The translations under genes were made by a program, and so were the position numbers. Below, piece by piece: positions 9,639 through 18,746 of a DNA stretch of 64,000 nt. Source of the DNA: Streptomyces sp. Tu6071 (GTDB taxonomy: Bacteria > Actinomycetota > Actinomycetes > Streptomycetales > Streptomycetaceae); contig NZ_CM001165.1 of NCBI RefSeq assembly GCF_000213055.1, positions 1,922,001 through 1,986,000 on the forward strand, given 5' to 3'. Numbering within the stretch: the first letter of the stretch is position 1; each line of letters starts with the position of its first letter. The notes below the pieces were generated by a model that worked only from the letters and a program-made list of their open reading frames with translations, was not told the origin of the DNA and ran no database searches.

Positions 9639-10147
9639 TCTTCAGTCTACCTCCCCGTAACGACCCCATCCCTACGGGGGAAAGATCGAACGGCCATCTG
9701 TGGCGGTCCGCCGCGCGCGGCGGAGTCCGCTTGTTCTGTGCTGTGTTCCGCGGGGGTGTTCCGCGAACGTTCTTCCACGGGGGCCGCGCGGGGTGCGGGG
9801 CCGCTGGGGGGATCGTGCCTTGCGGGGCGCGTCGGGGGCGGGGGTGCCGTACGGCGTCGCGGCTGTCGCGTGGGCCGTGCGGCGCGTGGGCGGCGCGGCA
9901 TGTGGCCCGTACGGCGCGTGAGCCGCGCGGCGCGACGTGGCCGCGTCGCTACGTCGCCCTCGCGCTACGTATCGGGAACCGCCACGCGCCGTGGCATATT
10001 CCACGGCGCGTGGTGCGGGGCGACGCGACGTCGCGTCGTACGTACGAGGCGACGCGGACGAGGGCGGCGCGACGTGGCGGGATGACGCGGCGGTGGCGTC
10101 GCGACGTCAGCCCCGCGCGACGGCGCGCCTGGCCGTCTGCCGCGACG
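9639..10147. repeat. Expanded nusA-ylxR intergenic gap with palindromes
   Basis: No gene is seen in 509 bases that are usually short in this operon. It contains a perfect 18-bp palindrome at 9707-9724, a perfect 13-bp hairpin at 9982-10013, an exact GCGACGTCGC near 10027, and many half-sites in the nusA-proximal half. The ylxR-proximal 60 bases have a more ordinary composition and may hold a promoter. Confidence 0.6.
9982..10013. terminator. Perfect 13-bp hairpin downstream of nusA
   Basis: CCACGCGCCGTGG and its exact complement are separated by the A/T-rich 6-base loop CATATT. It lies 135 bases beyond the nusA stop on the leftward transcript and could terminate or attenuate it before ylxR-infB. 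No T-tract follows. Confidence 0.55.
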
Positions 10148-11257
10148 TCAGCCCCGGGCCGGCCGGCGGTCCGCGCCGCGGGCGGGAGCGACGGTGCCGG
10201 ACTCGCGACCGCCGCCCCGCCTCCCGTCGCGGTCCTCGTTCCCGTTCCCCGTCGCGTTCCCGTCCTCGTCCGTCGTCTCCGTGTCGGGGCGGATGTCGAT
10301 GCGCCAGCCGGTGAGGCGGGCGGCGAGGCGGGCGTTCTGGCCCTCCTTGCCGATCGCCAGCGAGAGCTGGTAGTCGGGCACCGTGACGCGCGCGGAACGC
10401 GTCGCGAGGTCGACGACCTCGACGTGGCTGACGCGCGCCGGGGAGAGCGCGTGGGCGACGAGGTCGGCCGGGTTGTCCGACCAGTCGACGATGTCGATCT
10501 TCTCGCCGTTCAGCTCAGCCATGACGTTGCGCACCCGGCCGCCCATGGGGCCGATGCACGCGCCCTTGGCGTTGAGACCGGAGCGGTTCGAGCGGACCGC
10601 GATCTTCGTCCGGTGCCCGGCCTCGCGGGCGATGGCGGCGATCTCGACGGACCCGTCGGCGATCTCGGGGACCTCCAGGGAGAAGAGCTTCTTCACGAGG
10701 TTCGGGTGCGTGCGCGACAGGGTGACCGAGGGGCCGCGCATGCCCTTCGCGACGCGTACGACGTACGACCGCAGCCGCAGCCCGTGCGTGTACTCCTCGC
10801 CGGGGACCTGCTCCTGCACCGGCAGGATGGCCTCCAGCTTGCCGATGTCCACGAGGACGTTCTTCGGGTCGCGGCCCTGCTGGACGACACCGGTCACGAT
10901 GTCGCCCTCGCGCCCGGCGTACTCGCCGAGCGTCGCGTCGTCCTGCGCGTCGCGCAGCCGCTGGAGGATGACCTGCTTGGCCGTCGTCGCCGCGATGCGC
11001 CCGAAGTCGGAGGGCGTGTCGTCGAACTCGCGCGGACGGGCGTCCTCACCGAGATCGGCGAGGTCCGCCTCCTCCTCCTTCACCCACACCGTCACGTGGC
11101 CGGACTCGCGGTCGAGGTGGACGCGCGCGCGGCGGTGGCTGTGCTCGGTGCGGTGGTACGCGATGAGGAGCGCCGACTCGATCGCCTCGACCAAACGGTC
11201 GAAGGAGATCTCCTTCTCCCGGACCAGACCCCGCAGGGCACTCATGTCGATATCCAC
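10148..11257 (-). CDS. nusA: Transcription termination/antitermination factor NusA
   Basis: NusA binds RNA polymerase and nascent RNA to control pausing, termination and antitermination. An N-terminal polymerase-binding domain (about 1-125) is followed by an S1 domain ([22 protein letters not shown]), then KH domains with [20 protein letters not shown] and a second KH segment [19 protein letters not shown] near the end. The Pro/Gly/Asn-rich tail is not conserved. The GTG at 11257 is chosen because AAGGAGG precedes it; the open frame upstream encodes nothing recognisable. It follows rimP by 2 bases in the classical rimP-nusA order. Confidence 0.95.
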   Translation of the reverse strand: MDIDMSALRGLVREKEISFDRLVEAIESALLIAYHRTEHSHRRARVHLDRESGHVTVWVKEEEADLADLGEDARPREFDDTPSDFGRIAATTAKQVILQRLRDAQDDATLGEYAGREGDIVTGVVQQGRDPKNVLVDIGKLEAILPVQEQVPGEEYTHGLRLRSYVVRVAKGMRGPSVTLSRTHPNLVKKLFSLEVPEIADGSVEIAAIAREAGHRTKIAVRSNRSGLNAKGACIGPMGGRVRNVMAELNGEKIDIVDWSDNPADLVAHALSPARVSHVEVVDLATRSARVTVPDYQLSLAIGKEGQNARLAARLTGWRIDIRPDTETTDEDGNATGNGNEDRDGRRGGGRESGTVAPARGADRRPARG

Positions 11258-11259
11258 GG

Positions 11260-11811
11260 CTACGCCTCCTTCGGCTTCGGTGCCTGCTCGGCCTCGGCCT
11301 GCTCGGCGTGCTGAGGACCGGCCTCGGCCGTCCTCTCCTTGCGGTTGAACTCGATCTCCACGCGCGCCTTGGAGATCTCGGGGAACTCCAGCCTGCGGCT
11401 GGTCGGCTTGCGGCCCTTGACGCCGGGGACCTCCAGGTCCAGGCCCGCGTCGTCCGCCTTCAGCAGCCGGGCCACGAGTTCGCCGCCCTCGGCGAGCTGG
11501 AAGCGCACGAGGCGGCCCGTGGCGCGCACGTAGTGGCGGTGGGCGGTGAGCGGACGGTCGGCACCGGGCGAGGTGACCTCCAGGACGTACTCGTTCTCGC
11601 CCATGGCGTCGGTGTCGTCCAGCACGGTGGAGATCTCGCGGCTCAGCTCGGCACACGTGTCGAGCGAGACGCCCGAGTCGCCGTCCACCACGATCTGCAG
11701 CACTCTGCGCCGGCCGGCCGGAGTCACGGTGACCTCTTCGAGATCGAGGTCCCTGGCGGTGACGAGGGGCTCCACGAGTTCCCGCAGCCTCTCGCTCTGG
11801 GTGGTGCTCAT
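11260..11811 (-). CDS. rimP: Ribosome maturation factor RimP
   Basis: RimP assists 30S subunit assembly. The 183-residue product shows the family patterns [44 protein letters not shown] and [14 protein letters not shown]. The ATG at 11811 is preceded by GAGGAGT at normal distance. It is the first gene of the rimP-nusA-(ylxR)-infB group, and the promoter should lie in the 760-base divergent region upstream. The last 20 residues are rich in Glu, Ala and Lys. Confidence 0.95.
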   Translation of the reverse strand: MSTTQSERLRELVEPLVTARDLDLEEVTVTPAGRRRVLQIVVDGDSGVSLDTCAELSREISTVLDDTDAMGENEYVLEVTSPGADRPLTAHRHYVRATGRLVRFQLAEGGELVARLLKADDAGLDLEVPGVKGRKPTSRRLEFPEISKARVEIEFNRKERTAEAGPQHAEQAEAEQAPKPKEA

Positions 11812-12572
11812 CCGGGTGACTCCTCGGCCGCGTGTGCTGTTGTGGTGCGTCATGTCTCGGCTCAAAGGGTATCCGGTCGCGACACGGAGTGGTGCCACTC
11901 GACCGGGTGTATCCCGGTACGGCACCGGGGCGACCTCGCGCGACACGGCGCGCACGGCGCCCGTGCCGCGTCGTGACGCGGCGTCGGCGCGACGTCGCCG
12001 CCCGCGTGCCGCCTTCCGGTGGACGAACGGCGCGGACGCGGCGCCCGTGCCTCTGTGCGAGCCACGGACGCGGGTACGGTGATCACCGCAGTGCCACCAC
12101 ACTCCGGAGCGGGCGGTACGTCGTCGGCGGCGCGACGTCGCGTCGCGGACGTGACGCGACACACACGTCGCGCGGCGCGGGGGCCGAGGCGCGGGCGCCG
12201 TGCGCGACGTCGCGTCGCGGGCGACGCACGGCGCGACGTGTGCGGCGCCGTTTCGGCGACACGTCGCGCCGAACCGCACGTCGCGCCGGGTCCTGCGTCG
12301 CGCGCTCCGGAGGCGTGAGGCACTCGCACCGCACCGTCGCCTCGTCGCACCACCGCCTCGTCGCACCACCGCATCGTCCTGTCGCCGCCGCTCCGTCGTA
12401 TCGCTGTCGCCCCGTCCGTCGTCGTCCGTCCGCCGTCGTCGTCGCCCTCGCACGTCACCACCCCGGCCCGCGCCGCGCGCGTCGCATCCCCACGCGACGT
12501 CGCGCCGTGGGCGCCGGGTGACGACGCGACGTGCGCGCGACGTCGGCACCGCATCCGCCGAGGAAGTACGCC
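11812..12572. repeat. Divergent promoter region packed with palindromic repeats
   Basis: This 761-base region lies between rimP (leftward) and the lipoprotein gene (rightward). The 100 bases next to rimP look like ordinary sequence and probably hold the rimP operon promoter. From about 11940 to 12540 the sequence is mostly repeat: three exact GCGACGTCGC copies (near 12133, 12205 and 12495), many ACGTCGCG half-sites, one GTCGCGCCGAACC at 12263-12275, and a 16-base direct repeat (CCTCGTCGCACCACCG) doubled near 12340-12372. Open frames here are low-complexity Arg-rich translations of the repeats and are not called. Confidence 0.65.
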
Positions 12573-13166
12573 GTGCCGCCACTGCCCGCACCGGGTCCGC
12601 TGCCCCTCCCCCGTCTCTCGCGCCGTCTGCTGCTCGCCTCGGGTACGGCGCTCGCGGGCGCGAGCCTGCTCACCGGCTGCTCGGACGATTCCGACGCCGC
12701 CTCACGACGCCGCGCGAAGGCGGAGGCCACCGCCGCGCAGAAGCTGAGTCGCGGGGCGGCACGCGACAGTGCCGACCTGACGGCGCGCTACGACGCGACG
12801 CTCGCGGCGCATCCCGGGCTCGACGCGACGTTGCGCCCGCTGCGCGCGCAGGTGACGCGGCACCGCGAGGCGTTCGACGCCGCGGGGCGCGAGGCGACTG
12901 GCAGCCCGCCGCCCGGCGCCTCGTCCTCCGCGCCCGGGCGCGCGGCGGGCGCGGAGGACGAGGCGGCCACGAGCGCGTCACCCGGCCCCACCGTCGCGTC
13001 CGACCAGAAGACAGCGCTGCGCGACCTCGCCACGGCGGAGAAGAAGCTCGCGGACCACCGCGCACGCGTCCTGGTGGACGCTCCGGGAGAACTGGCGCGG
13101 CTGCTCGCCTCGGTGGCCGCCGCCGGCGCCGCGCACGCCTACGTACTCGGCGCCGCGGCCAAGTGA
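12573..13166 (+). CDS. Putative lipoprotein with Tat-like signal
   Basis: This is a 197-residue protein exported and lipid-anchored by prediction: an Arg-Arg pair and hydrophobic stretch (SRRLLLASGTALAGASLLTG) end in lipobox LLTGC, with the acylated Cys at residue 36. The mature part is Ala-rich and probably helical, with charged segments near 95-110 and 145-160. The GTG at 12573 is preceded by GAGGAA; an earlier GTG at 12531 lies inside the repeat and is less likely. The next gene, 64 bases downstream, encodes a ferritin-like DUF4439 protein. The pair is, from memory, conserved beside rimP in Streptomyces. Function is unknown. Confidence 0.75.
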   Translation: MPPLPAPGPLPLPRLSRRLLLASGTALAGASLLTGCSDDSDAASRRRAKAEATAAQKLSRGAARDSADLTARYDATLAAHPGLDATLRPLRAQVTRHREAFDAAGREATGSPPPGASSSAPGRAAGAEDEAATSASPGPTVASDQKTALRDLATAEKKLADHRARVLVDAPGELARLLASVAAAGAAHAYVLGAAAK

Positions 13167-13180
13167 GGCCGCGCGCGAGC

Positions 13181-13201
13181 CGCCCCCGACGGGGGCGGGT
13201 G
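13181..13201 (+). terminator. Short hairpin between lipoprotein and ferritin-like genes
   Basis: CCGCCCC and GGGGCGG are separated by a CGAC-type loop and lie directly after the lipoprotein stop. This may be a weak attenuator within a two-gene unit; it has no T-tract. Confidence 0.35.
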
Positions 13202-13229
13202 GACCAGGAGCCAGCAGGAGGAGTCACCG

Positions 13230-13745
13230 GTGTCTGAAAATGCTCGTACGCGCGTCGGAAAATCCGATGCCGAGGAGAGGGAGCGGAAGGCCGCGGAGGC
13301 GGCGCTGCGCGCGGAGCACGCCGCGGTCTACGGCTACGGAGTCGTGGGCGGGCGCATCGCCCCCGAGCGCCGGGACGACGCACGAGCGGCGTACGACGCG
13401 CACCGCGCGCGACGTGACGCGCTGGAACGCGACGTCACCGACCTCGGCGGCACGCCGGAGCCCGCCGCCGCGGCATACACGCTGCCGTTCGCGGTGCCCG
13501 ATGCCGCGGCGGCGCTGCGGCTGGCGGGCGCCCTCGAAGAGCGCGTCGCGGCGGTGTACGCCGACCTGGTGCGCGCCGCGTCGGGGCAACGCCGCGCGGA
13601 CGCCGCCTCCGCGTTGCGCGAGGCGGCGGTCCGCGCGGTGCGCTGGAGCGGTGACGGCGTAGCCTTCCCAGGTCTGGCGGAACGATCGAATTCGGCCAAG
13701 GAGTCCGGGAAGGAGCGTCCGGCTTCCCCGTCACCGCAGGACTGA
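13230..13745 (+). CDS. Ferritin-like domain protein (DUF4439)
   Basis: This 171-residue protein carries a four-helix-bundle pattern typical of DUF4439 ferritin-like proteins. The first helix has LRAEHAAVYGYGVVGGRI, the second RDDARAAYDAHRARRDAL, and the C-terminal helices follow FAVPDAAAALRLAGALEERVAAVYADL. The spaced Glu and His residues could bind metal, but binding has not been shown for this family as far as I know. The start is GTG at 13230, with AGGAGGAG upstream. It follows the lipoprotein gene at short distance, so the two are probably co-transcribed. The tail (after residue 145) is Ser/Lys-rich and unconserved. Confidence 0.8.
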   Translation: MSENARTRVGKSDAEERERKAAEAALRAEHAAVYGYGVVGGRIAPERRDDARAAYDAHRARRDALERDVTDLGGTPEPAAAAYTLPFAVPDAAAALRLAGALEERVAAVYADLVRAASGQRRADAASALREAAVRAVRWSGDGVAFPGLAERSNSAKESGKERPASPSPQD

Positions 13746-13778
13746 CCACCCGGTACCAGCCGAAAGGACGCGCCCCGC

Positions 13779-14765
13779 ATGGTCCTCGAACCTCCCCGGC
13801 GACTCGTACGGGCCCTGGCAGAGGACCCCGGCGCGGACGATGCGGCAGCCTGGCTGGACCGGCTCCCCGAGCTGGTCGAGGCGGCCACGCGGCACCACGG
13901 CGTCCGTGTGGAGCGGCTGCTCCAGCCGGGCGGACGCAGCGGCGTGGTCCTGCTGGTACGTCACGCGGACGACGCGCCCGCCGTCCTCAAGCTCGCGCCG
14001 CCGCGCGCGCGTCCTGCCACAGAGGCGGCGGCGCTCGCGCGCTGGGACGGCCTCGGCGCGTGCCGCCTCCTCTCCGAGCCCGAGCCGGGCACGGAGGACG
14101 GTGCGAGGCGCGGCGCGGCGCCCGGCGGCGACGCGACGGGGTGGGCGGCGGCGCTCGCGAGTGAGCGCGGCCTGCTCCTGGAGCGCCTGCGTCCTGAGAT
14201 CTCGCTGAGTTCTCTGCCGCAGGCGAAGGCGATGCTCGAAGCCGCGGAGACGGTCCGCAGACTGTGGGTGCCGCTGACCGGCGAGTCGCCCTTCGAGACG
14301 CTCACCGCGCGCACGGAACGGCAGGCGACCCGCATGCGCCAGGCGGCGGGCCCGCTCGTCCTGCCCCTCGTCGAGAACGCCCTCGCGGTACGGCGCGACC
14401 TGCTCGCCGACGCCGCGCGGCCGGACGCGGAACGCGTGCTGCTGCACGGCGCCTTCCGGCAGGCGAAGGTCCTCGCGGGCGAGCGGCTGCCGTGGCTCGC
14501 GGTCGGCCCCGAGCCCGTGATCGGGGAGCGCGCCTACGATGTCGCGCGCCTGGCGCGTGACCGGCTGGAGGACCTCGTCGCGAGCGACGGCGGGGCGAGC
14601 GCCGCGCGACGTCGCGTCACCAAGCTCGCGGACGCGCTCGACCTGGACCGCGACCGGGTGCAGGGCTGGGCTCATTTCCGCGCGACGGTGGCGGGGGTGG
14701 CGGCGCTCACGGCGGGGCGTCGGCAGGAGGGCGAGACGCTGCTGGAGTTCGCGGCCTGGCTGTGA
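13779..14765 (+). CDS. Aminoglycoside/hydroxyurea phosphotransferase-fold protein, probable pseudokinase
   Basis: The 328-residue product resembles the APH(6)/hydroxyurea kinase family: an N-lobe nucleotide region (GGRSGVVLLVRHADDAPAVLKLAPP), and a C-lobe ending in VIGERAYDVARLARDRL. Active kinases of this fold have HGD at the catalytic loop and a metal-binding D in the I/L-A-I-D-P-K-P segment. Here the loop reads HGAFRQAKVL (Ala225 in place of Asp) and the second site reads LAVGPEP (Gly243 in place of Asp). Both catalytic aspartates are therefore gone while the fold is kept. It lies 34 bases after the DUF4439 gene, so co-expression is likely. A binding or regulatory role is inferred; true phosphotransferase activity is unlikely. 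Confidence 0.8.
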   Translation: MVLEPPRRLVRALAEDPGADDAAAWLDRLPELVEAATRHHGVRVERLLQPGGRSGVVLLVRHADDAPAVLKLAPPRARPATEAAALARWDGLGACRLLSEPEPGTEDGARRGAAPGGDATGWAAALASERGLLLERLRPEISLSSLPQAKAMLEAAETVRRLWVPLTGESPFETLTARTERQATRMRQAAGPLVLPLVENALAVRRDLLADAARPDAERVLLHGAFRQAKVLAGERLPWLAVGPEPVIGERAYDVARLARDRLEDLVASDGGASAARRRVTKLADALDLDRDRVQGWAHFRATVAGVAALTAGRRQEGETLLEFAAWL

Positions 14766-15142
14766 GCCCGTGAGCGGGTGGGCGCGACGTCGCGGTGCAT
14801 GAGGCGACGTCACGTACGGAGGTGGCCCGGCACGGAACGTGCGCGACCTCCGCCACGTCGCGTTCGCTGGGCATCCGACGACGCGACGCCCCCTCCCGAC
14901 GTCGCGCACCCAGCGTCGCGTCCCGCACGCACCCCCACGTCGCGTGCGACCAGGCACGATGCGGCGCGACGTCGCGTGCCGCGCGGCATGGCGACGTACC
15001 CCCAGCGGACGCCGCGCACCACCGAGAGCCCCGCCCGGTTCCCGTACCGCCCCGTCCCCCGCACGCCCGCGCCCGTCGCACGCCGAAGCGCGGAACGTCG
15101 CGTGACGTCCCGCGCTTCTGTGGTGCGGGGGCTTCGGCCGGC
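14766..15142. repeat. Convergent intergenic region with long repeat copy A
   Basis: No gene is seen. Besides palindrome copies near 14781 and 14967, it holds the 16-mer GACCAGGCACGATGCG at 14948-14963, preceded by GTCGCGTGC; this element recurs at 19844 and 21628. A hairpin follows at 15085-15118, just beyond the proS stop. Confidence 0.7.
15085..15118. terminator. Intrinsic terminator-like hairpin downstream of proS
   Basis: A 15-bp stem (GAAGCGCGGAACGTC against GACGTCCCGCGCTTC, one mismatch) has a 4-base loop. It is 25 bases beyond the proS stop on the leftward transcript and may serve both convergent genes. Confidence 0.65.
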
Positions 15143-16834
15143 TCAGGCGGTGAGGCGGGCGACGGCTTCCTCGACGGAGAGTTCCTCGCGCTCGCCCGTA
15201 CGACGGTCCTTGAGTTCGACGATGCCCTCGGCGGAGCGGCGGCCGGCGATGACGGTCTTCGGGACGCCGATGAGTTCCGCGTCGGTGAACTTGACGCCGG
15301 GCGAGACGCCGGCGCGGTCGTCGACGAGGACGCGAGCGCCCGCGGCGGCCAGCTTGTCGGCGATCTCCAGGGCCAGCTCGGTCTGGAGGACCTTGCCGGC
15401 GGCGACGACGTGGACGTCCGCGGGGGCGACCTCGGCGGGCCAGCACAGGCCCTTGTCGTCGGCGGTCTGCTCGGCGAGCGCGGCGACGGCGCGGGAGACG
15501 CCGATGCCGTAGGAGCCCATCGTGACGCGGACCGGCTTGCCGTTCTGGCCGAGGACGTCGAGCTGGAAGGTGTCGGCGTACTTGCGGCCGAGCTGGAAGA
15601 TGTGGCCGATCTCGATGGCGCGGTCGAGGTGGAGGCCCTGGCCGCAGTTGGGGCAGGGGTCGCCCTCCTCGACCACGACGACGTCGAGGTAGTCGTCGAC
15701 CTCGAAGTCGCGGCCGGCGACGACGTTGCGCGCGTGGGTGTCGGGCTTGTTGGCGCCCGTGACCCAGGCGGTGCCGGGGGCGACGCGGGGGTCGGCGATG
15801 TAGCGGATCTTCAGGCCCTGGGGGCCTACGTAGCCGCGTACCAGCTCGGGATTCGCCTCGAAGTCCTCGGCCGTGACGAGGTCGACGACGGCGGGTGCCA
15901 GGTGCTCGCCGAGCTTGCCGAGGTCGACCTCCCGGTCCCCCGGGACGCCGACGGCGACGATCTCGCCGTCGACCTTGACCAGCAGGTTCTTGAGCGTCGC
16001 GGAGGCCGGGACGCCGAGGTGCTCGGCGAGGCTCTCGATCGTCGGCGTGTCGGGGGTGTCCAGCTCCTCGACCGGGCCGTGCGCGGAACCGTCCATCGCC
16101 GCGCCCTTGAAGGTGACGGCCTCGGTGTTCGCGGCGAAGCCGCAGTTGGGGCAGTCGGCGAAGGTGTCCTCACCGGCGGCGGCGGGCGCGAGGAACTCCT
16201 CCGAGGCCGAACCACCCATCGCGCCCGAGACGGCCGAGACGATGCGGTAGTCGAGGCCGAGGCGCGCGAAGATCTTGCGGTACGCCTCGCGGTGCAGCGC
16301 GTACGACTCGGCGAGGCCCTCGTCGGTCGTGTCGAACGAGTACGAGTCCTTCATGACGAACTCGCGGCCCCGCAGCACCCCGGAGCGGGGACGCGCCTCG
16401 TCGCGGTACTTCGTCTGGACCTGGTAGAGCATGACCGGCAGGTCCTTGTACGAGGTGCACTGGTCCTTCACGACCTGCGTGAAGATCTCCTCGTGCGTGG
16501 GACCGAGCAGGTAGTCGGCGCCCTTGCGGTCCTTGAGCCGGAACAGCAGGTCGCCGTACTCCTCCCAGCGCCCCGACGCCTCGTAGGGCTCCCTCGGGAG
16601 GAGCGCGGGCAGCAGCACCTCCTGGGCGCCGATGGCGTCCATCTCCTCGCGGACGATCTGCGAGATGTTGTCGAGGACCTTCTTGCCGAGCGGCAGCCAG
16701 GACCAGATGCCGGCGGCCGTACGGCGCACGTAGCCGGCCCGGACCAGCAGCTTGTGGCTGAGCGTCTCGGCGTCCGCCGGGTCGTCACGCAGTGTCTTGA
16801 CCATCAATCGGGACATGCGCTGGACCTGGGCCAT
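15143..16834 (-). CDS. proS: Proline--tRNA ligase
   Basis: ProRS charges tRNA-Pro. The 563-residue length and an inserted editing domain (about residues 235-385) mark the bacterial-type enzyme. Class II signatures are visible: motif 2 [20 protein letters not shown] near residue 140, and motif 3 [17 protein letters not shown] near 440-456. The C-terminal anticodon-binding domain ends [12 protein letters not shown]. The ATG start gives [19 protein letters not shown], the usual N-terminus. The coding region is free of the palindromic repeat. Confidence 0.97.
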   Translation of the reverse strand: MAQVQRMSRLMVKTLRDDPADAETLSHKLLVRAGYVRRTAAGIWSWLPLGKKVLDNISQIVREEMDAIGAQEVLLPALLPREPYEASGRWEEYGDLLFRLKDRKGADYLLGPTHEEIFTQVVKDQCTSYKDLPVMLYQVQTKYRDEARPRSGVLRGREFVMKDSYSFDTTDEGLAESYALHREAYRKIFARLGLDYRIVSAVSGAMGGSASEEFLAPAAAGEDTFADCPNCGFAANTEAVTFKGAAMDGSAHGPVEELDTPDTPTIESLAEHLGVPASATLKNLLVKVDGEIVAVGVPGDREVDLGKLGEHLAPAVVDLVTAEDFEANPELVRGYVGPQGLKIRYIADPRVAPGTAWVTGANKPDTHARNVVAGRDFEVDDYLDVVVVEEGDPCPNCGQGLHLDRAIEIGHIFQLGRKYADTFQLDVLGQNGKPVRVTMGSYGIGVSRAVAALAEQTADDKGLCWPAEVAPADVHVVAAGKVLQTELALEIADKLAAAGARVLVDDRAGVSPGVKFTDAELIGVPKTVIAGRRSAEGIVELKDRRTGEREELSVEEAVARLTA

Positions 16835-16903
16835 GGTGAACTCCTGCGAGGAAAGGGTGATGGTGACGAGGTTAGCCGGGGCCCAGGGGCTGGCGGAAAT
16901 CGG

Positions 16904-17488
16904 TTATGCCCGGTGGGAACGCGGGCCGCGCAGAGGCAACGTCGCGCCCATCACCGCGTAGGGCAACGGCGCGCCCGGGAAGGCGATCTGCCGCGCGAGG
17001 TCCCGGTAGCCGAGCGAGGCGTAGAGGCCGCGCGCGGGACTGTCGCGGTCGATGGCGGAGAGGATCGAACGGGGCTGCGGCGCGGCGTCGGTGAGGCCGG
17101 TGATGAGGGCGCGGCCGATGCCGCGGTTCTGGTGACGCGGGTGGACGTGCAGTTCGGTGATCACGAAGGAGTCGTCGAGCCACTCGTCGTTGCCGAGTCT
17201 GCGCAGGTACGGCTGCACGACCGTCGACCACCAGTGGGCCCGGTCGTTCGGGAGGCCGTAGACGAAACCGACGAGGCGGTTCTCGGCCGTCGTGGCGCCG
17301 AGCGCCCGCGCGCCGGGAACGCCGAGGTGCCGCAGCACGATGTGGTGCCGTACGTCGATCTCCTCGTCGGTGAGGCCGAAGGCCAGCGCTTGTACGGCCA
17401 GCGCCTCGTCGACGCGGGCGGCCAGATCGAGCGGGCCGACCGTGATCTCGTCCGGGGTCCTGGGGGTGTGCCCGGGGTTGCTCGACAT
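16904..17488 (-). CDS. GNAT family N-acetyltransferase
   Basis: This 194-residue acetyl-CoA-dependent acetyltransferase has acetyl-CoA-binding motif A in ITELHVHPRHQNRGIGRALI (residues about 120-139), followed by the motif B segment RGLYASLGYRDL. The substrate is unknown. It lies 69 bases upstream of proS in the same direction and could be co-transcribed with it. The last residues (LPLRGPRSHRA) are unconserved. Confidence 0.85.
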   Translation of the reverse strand: MSSNPGHTPRTPDEITVGPLDLAARVDEALAVQALAFGLTDEEIDVRHHIVLRHLGVPGARALGATTAENRLVGFVYGLPNDRAHWWSTVVQPYLRRLGNDEWLDDSFVITELHVHPRHQNRGIGRALITGLTDAAPQPRSILSAIDRDSPARGLYASLGYRDLARQIAFPGAPLPYAVMGATLPLRGPRSHRA

Positions 17489-17799
17489 GCGGCGAGACTA
17501 CCGGGCGCAGGGGGTGGGGCGGCGGGGAGGGAGTGGGGGAGCGAGCGGGGCGGGCGTGCGGGTGGGGCGCGGGGGCGGAGGACGTGGCGGGGGCGGGGCG
17601 GGGCGGCGTTGCACGGGGCGTGACGTGGCCGGGCCGCGGCGGTGCCGCGCGGGGGCGGGGCGTCGTGGCATATGCGACGTCGCGTGCGGCGCTTCCGGCA
17701 TCCGCGCGACGCAGGGCCTCAACTCGGGAACACGTCGCGTGAGTTGTACGTGACGGGCGCGACGTCCCCCGTCGCCTGCCACGCGCCGTACGCGACGCC
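17489..17799. repeat. Intergenic gap with repeat module D
   Basis: No gene is seen. A G-rich stretch at 17510-17650 is followed by GTGGCATATGCGACGTCGCG at 17665, the same module that precedes the long repeat at 19821. Here it diverges after GTCGCGTGCG. Half-sites fill the remainder. It lies 115 bases beyond the stop of the DUF1684 gene. Confidence 0.6.
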
Positions 17800-18576
17800 T
17801 CATTGCGCGCCGTACCCGTCCCGGAAGACCGGCACCGTCTCGCCCGCCTCGACGGGCACGTGCAGCCGATTCTGGCGCGGCGGCATGGGGCAGTTGTACT
17901 GGTCCGAGAAACCGCACGGGGGGACGAAGGAACGGTTGAAGTCGAGCACGACGCGCTGCGGTCCGGCGTCCCGTTCGTCCAGGTGCACGAAGAGGAAGCG
18001 GCCGGCGCCGTAGGTGCTCGTTCCGTTCGTCGGGTCGCCGAAGACGAGCAGCAGCGTGCCGTCGTCGTCGAAGGCGCTGAGGGTGTAGTCGGTCCCATCG
18101 AGCGTGAGCCGCAGGTCGCCGGGGACGACCAGGTCGCGCGTGCCGCCGTTGTCACGGATGTGCTCGAAGGGCACTGTCCTGGCGCCCTCCACGGGCTCGT
18201 ACTGGGCCTCAAGGACCCATTCGGGGCGGTAGGGGAACGTGTCGACGGAGTCGAAGTGGCGCAGGGCGGGCGAGCGCGGGTCCCAGCGGCGCAGTCCGTA
18301 CTCGGGGCGCCCACTGACCGGCTCGGTGCGCTCCAGGGTCGTGAGGGTCTGCCCCTCCCCCAGTGCGGCCCGCGCCGCGTCGATGTCGGGGCGCTCGCCC
18401 GGCGGGGCCCACCGGGTCTCAACGAGGGCGAGGTTGCCCTGCGGGGCGGTGAGGGCGGCGCGACGTCGCGCGCGCCAGTCGTCCCAGGCGGCGCGCTCCG
18501 TCGCGACGTCGCGGGAAGCGGCGTCGCCGTTCGCGGGGGCGCCGTCGGTGGGGGCGCCGTCGGTGGGGTCAGTCAT
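17800..18576 (-). CDS. DUF1684 domain-containing protein
   Basis: This 258-residue protein has the conserved DUF1684 features: RTVPFEHIRDNGGTRDLVVPG, then YGAGRFLFVHLDE and the diagnostic C-terminal block VPPCGFSDQYNCPMPPRQNR. The biochemical function is not known. The first 40 residues are low-complexity, with tandem PTDGA units (a 17-18 base tandem duplication near 18531-18565) and the peptide SRDVATERAA, which comes from the palindromic DNA repeat. The ATG at 18576 is the only reasonable start for this tail. Confidence 0.85.
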   Translation of the reverse strand: MTDPTDGAPTDGAPANGDAASRDVATERAAWDDWRARRRAALTAPQGNLALVETRWAPPGERPDIDAARAALGEGQTLTTLERTEPVSGRPEYGLRRWDPRSPALRHFDSVDTFPYRPEWVLEAQYEPVEGARTVPFEHIRDNGGTRDLVVPGDLRLTLDGTDYTLSAFDDDGTLLLVFGDPTNGTSTYGAGRFLFVHLDERDAGPQRVVLDFNRSFVPPCGFSDQYNCPMPPRQNRLHVPVEAGETVPVFRDGYGAQ

Positions 18577-18746
18577 GTCTTGCCTCGATTCTCGGGGGAT
18601 GTGAGGGCGCCCGGCACGCGGCGTGCGGGGACGTCGCGCGGGTGGTGCCACGTCGCGTGCGACCTGCACGAACGTCGCGTGGGCCGCCGCGCGGCGTCGC
18701 CTCGTGCGGGCCGGGTCCGGCCCCGGCACGGAGCCCGGCTCTCCGT

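Noticed and set aside
11862..12554. Arg-rich open frames in the rimP upstream region
   Set aside because: They consist of translated palindrome half-sites on both strands, with no ribosome-binding site or domain.
14795..17623. A 942-codon open frame antisense to proS
   Set aside because: It is a shadow of proS and the acetyltransferase gene, with no recognisable domain.
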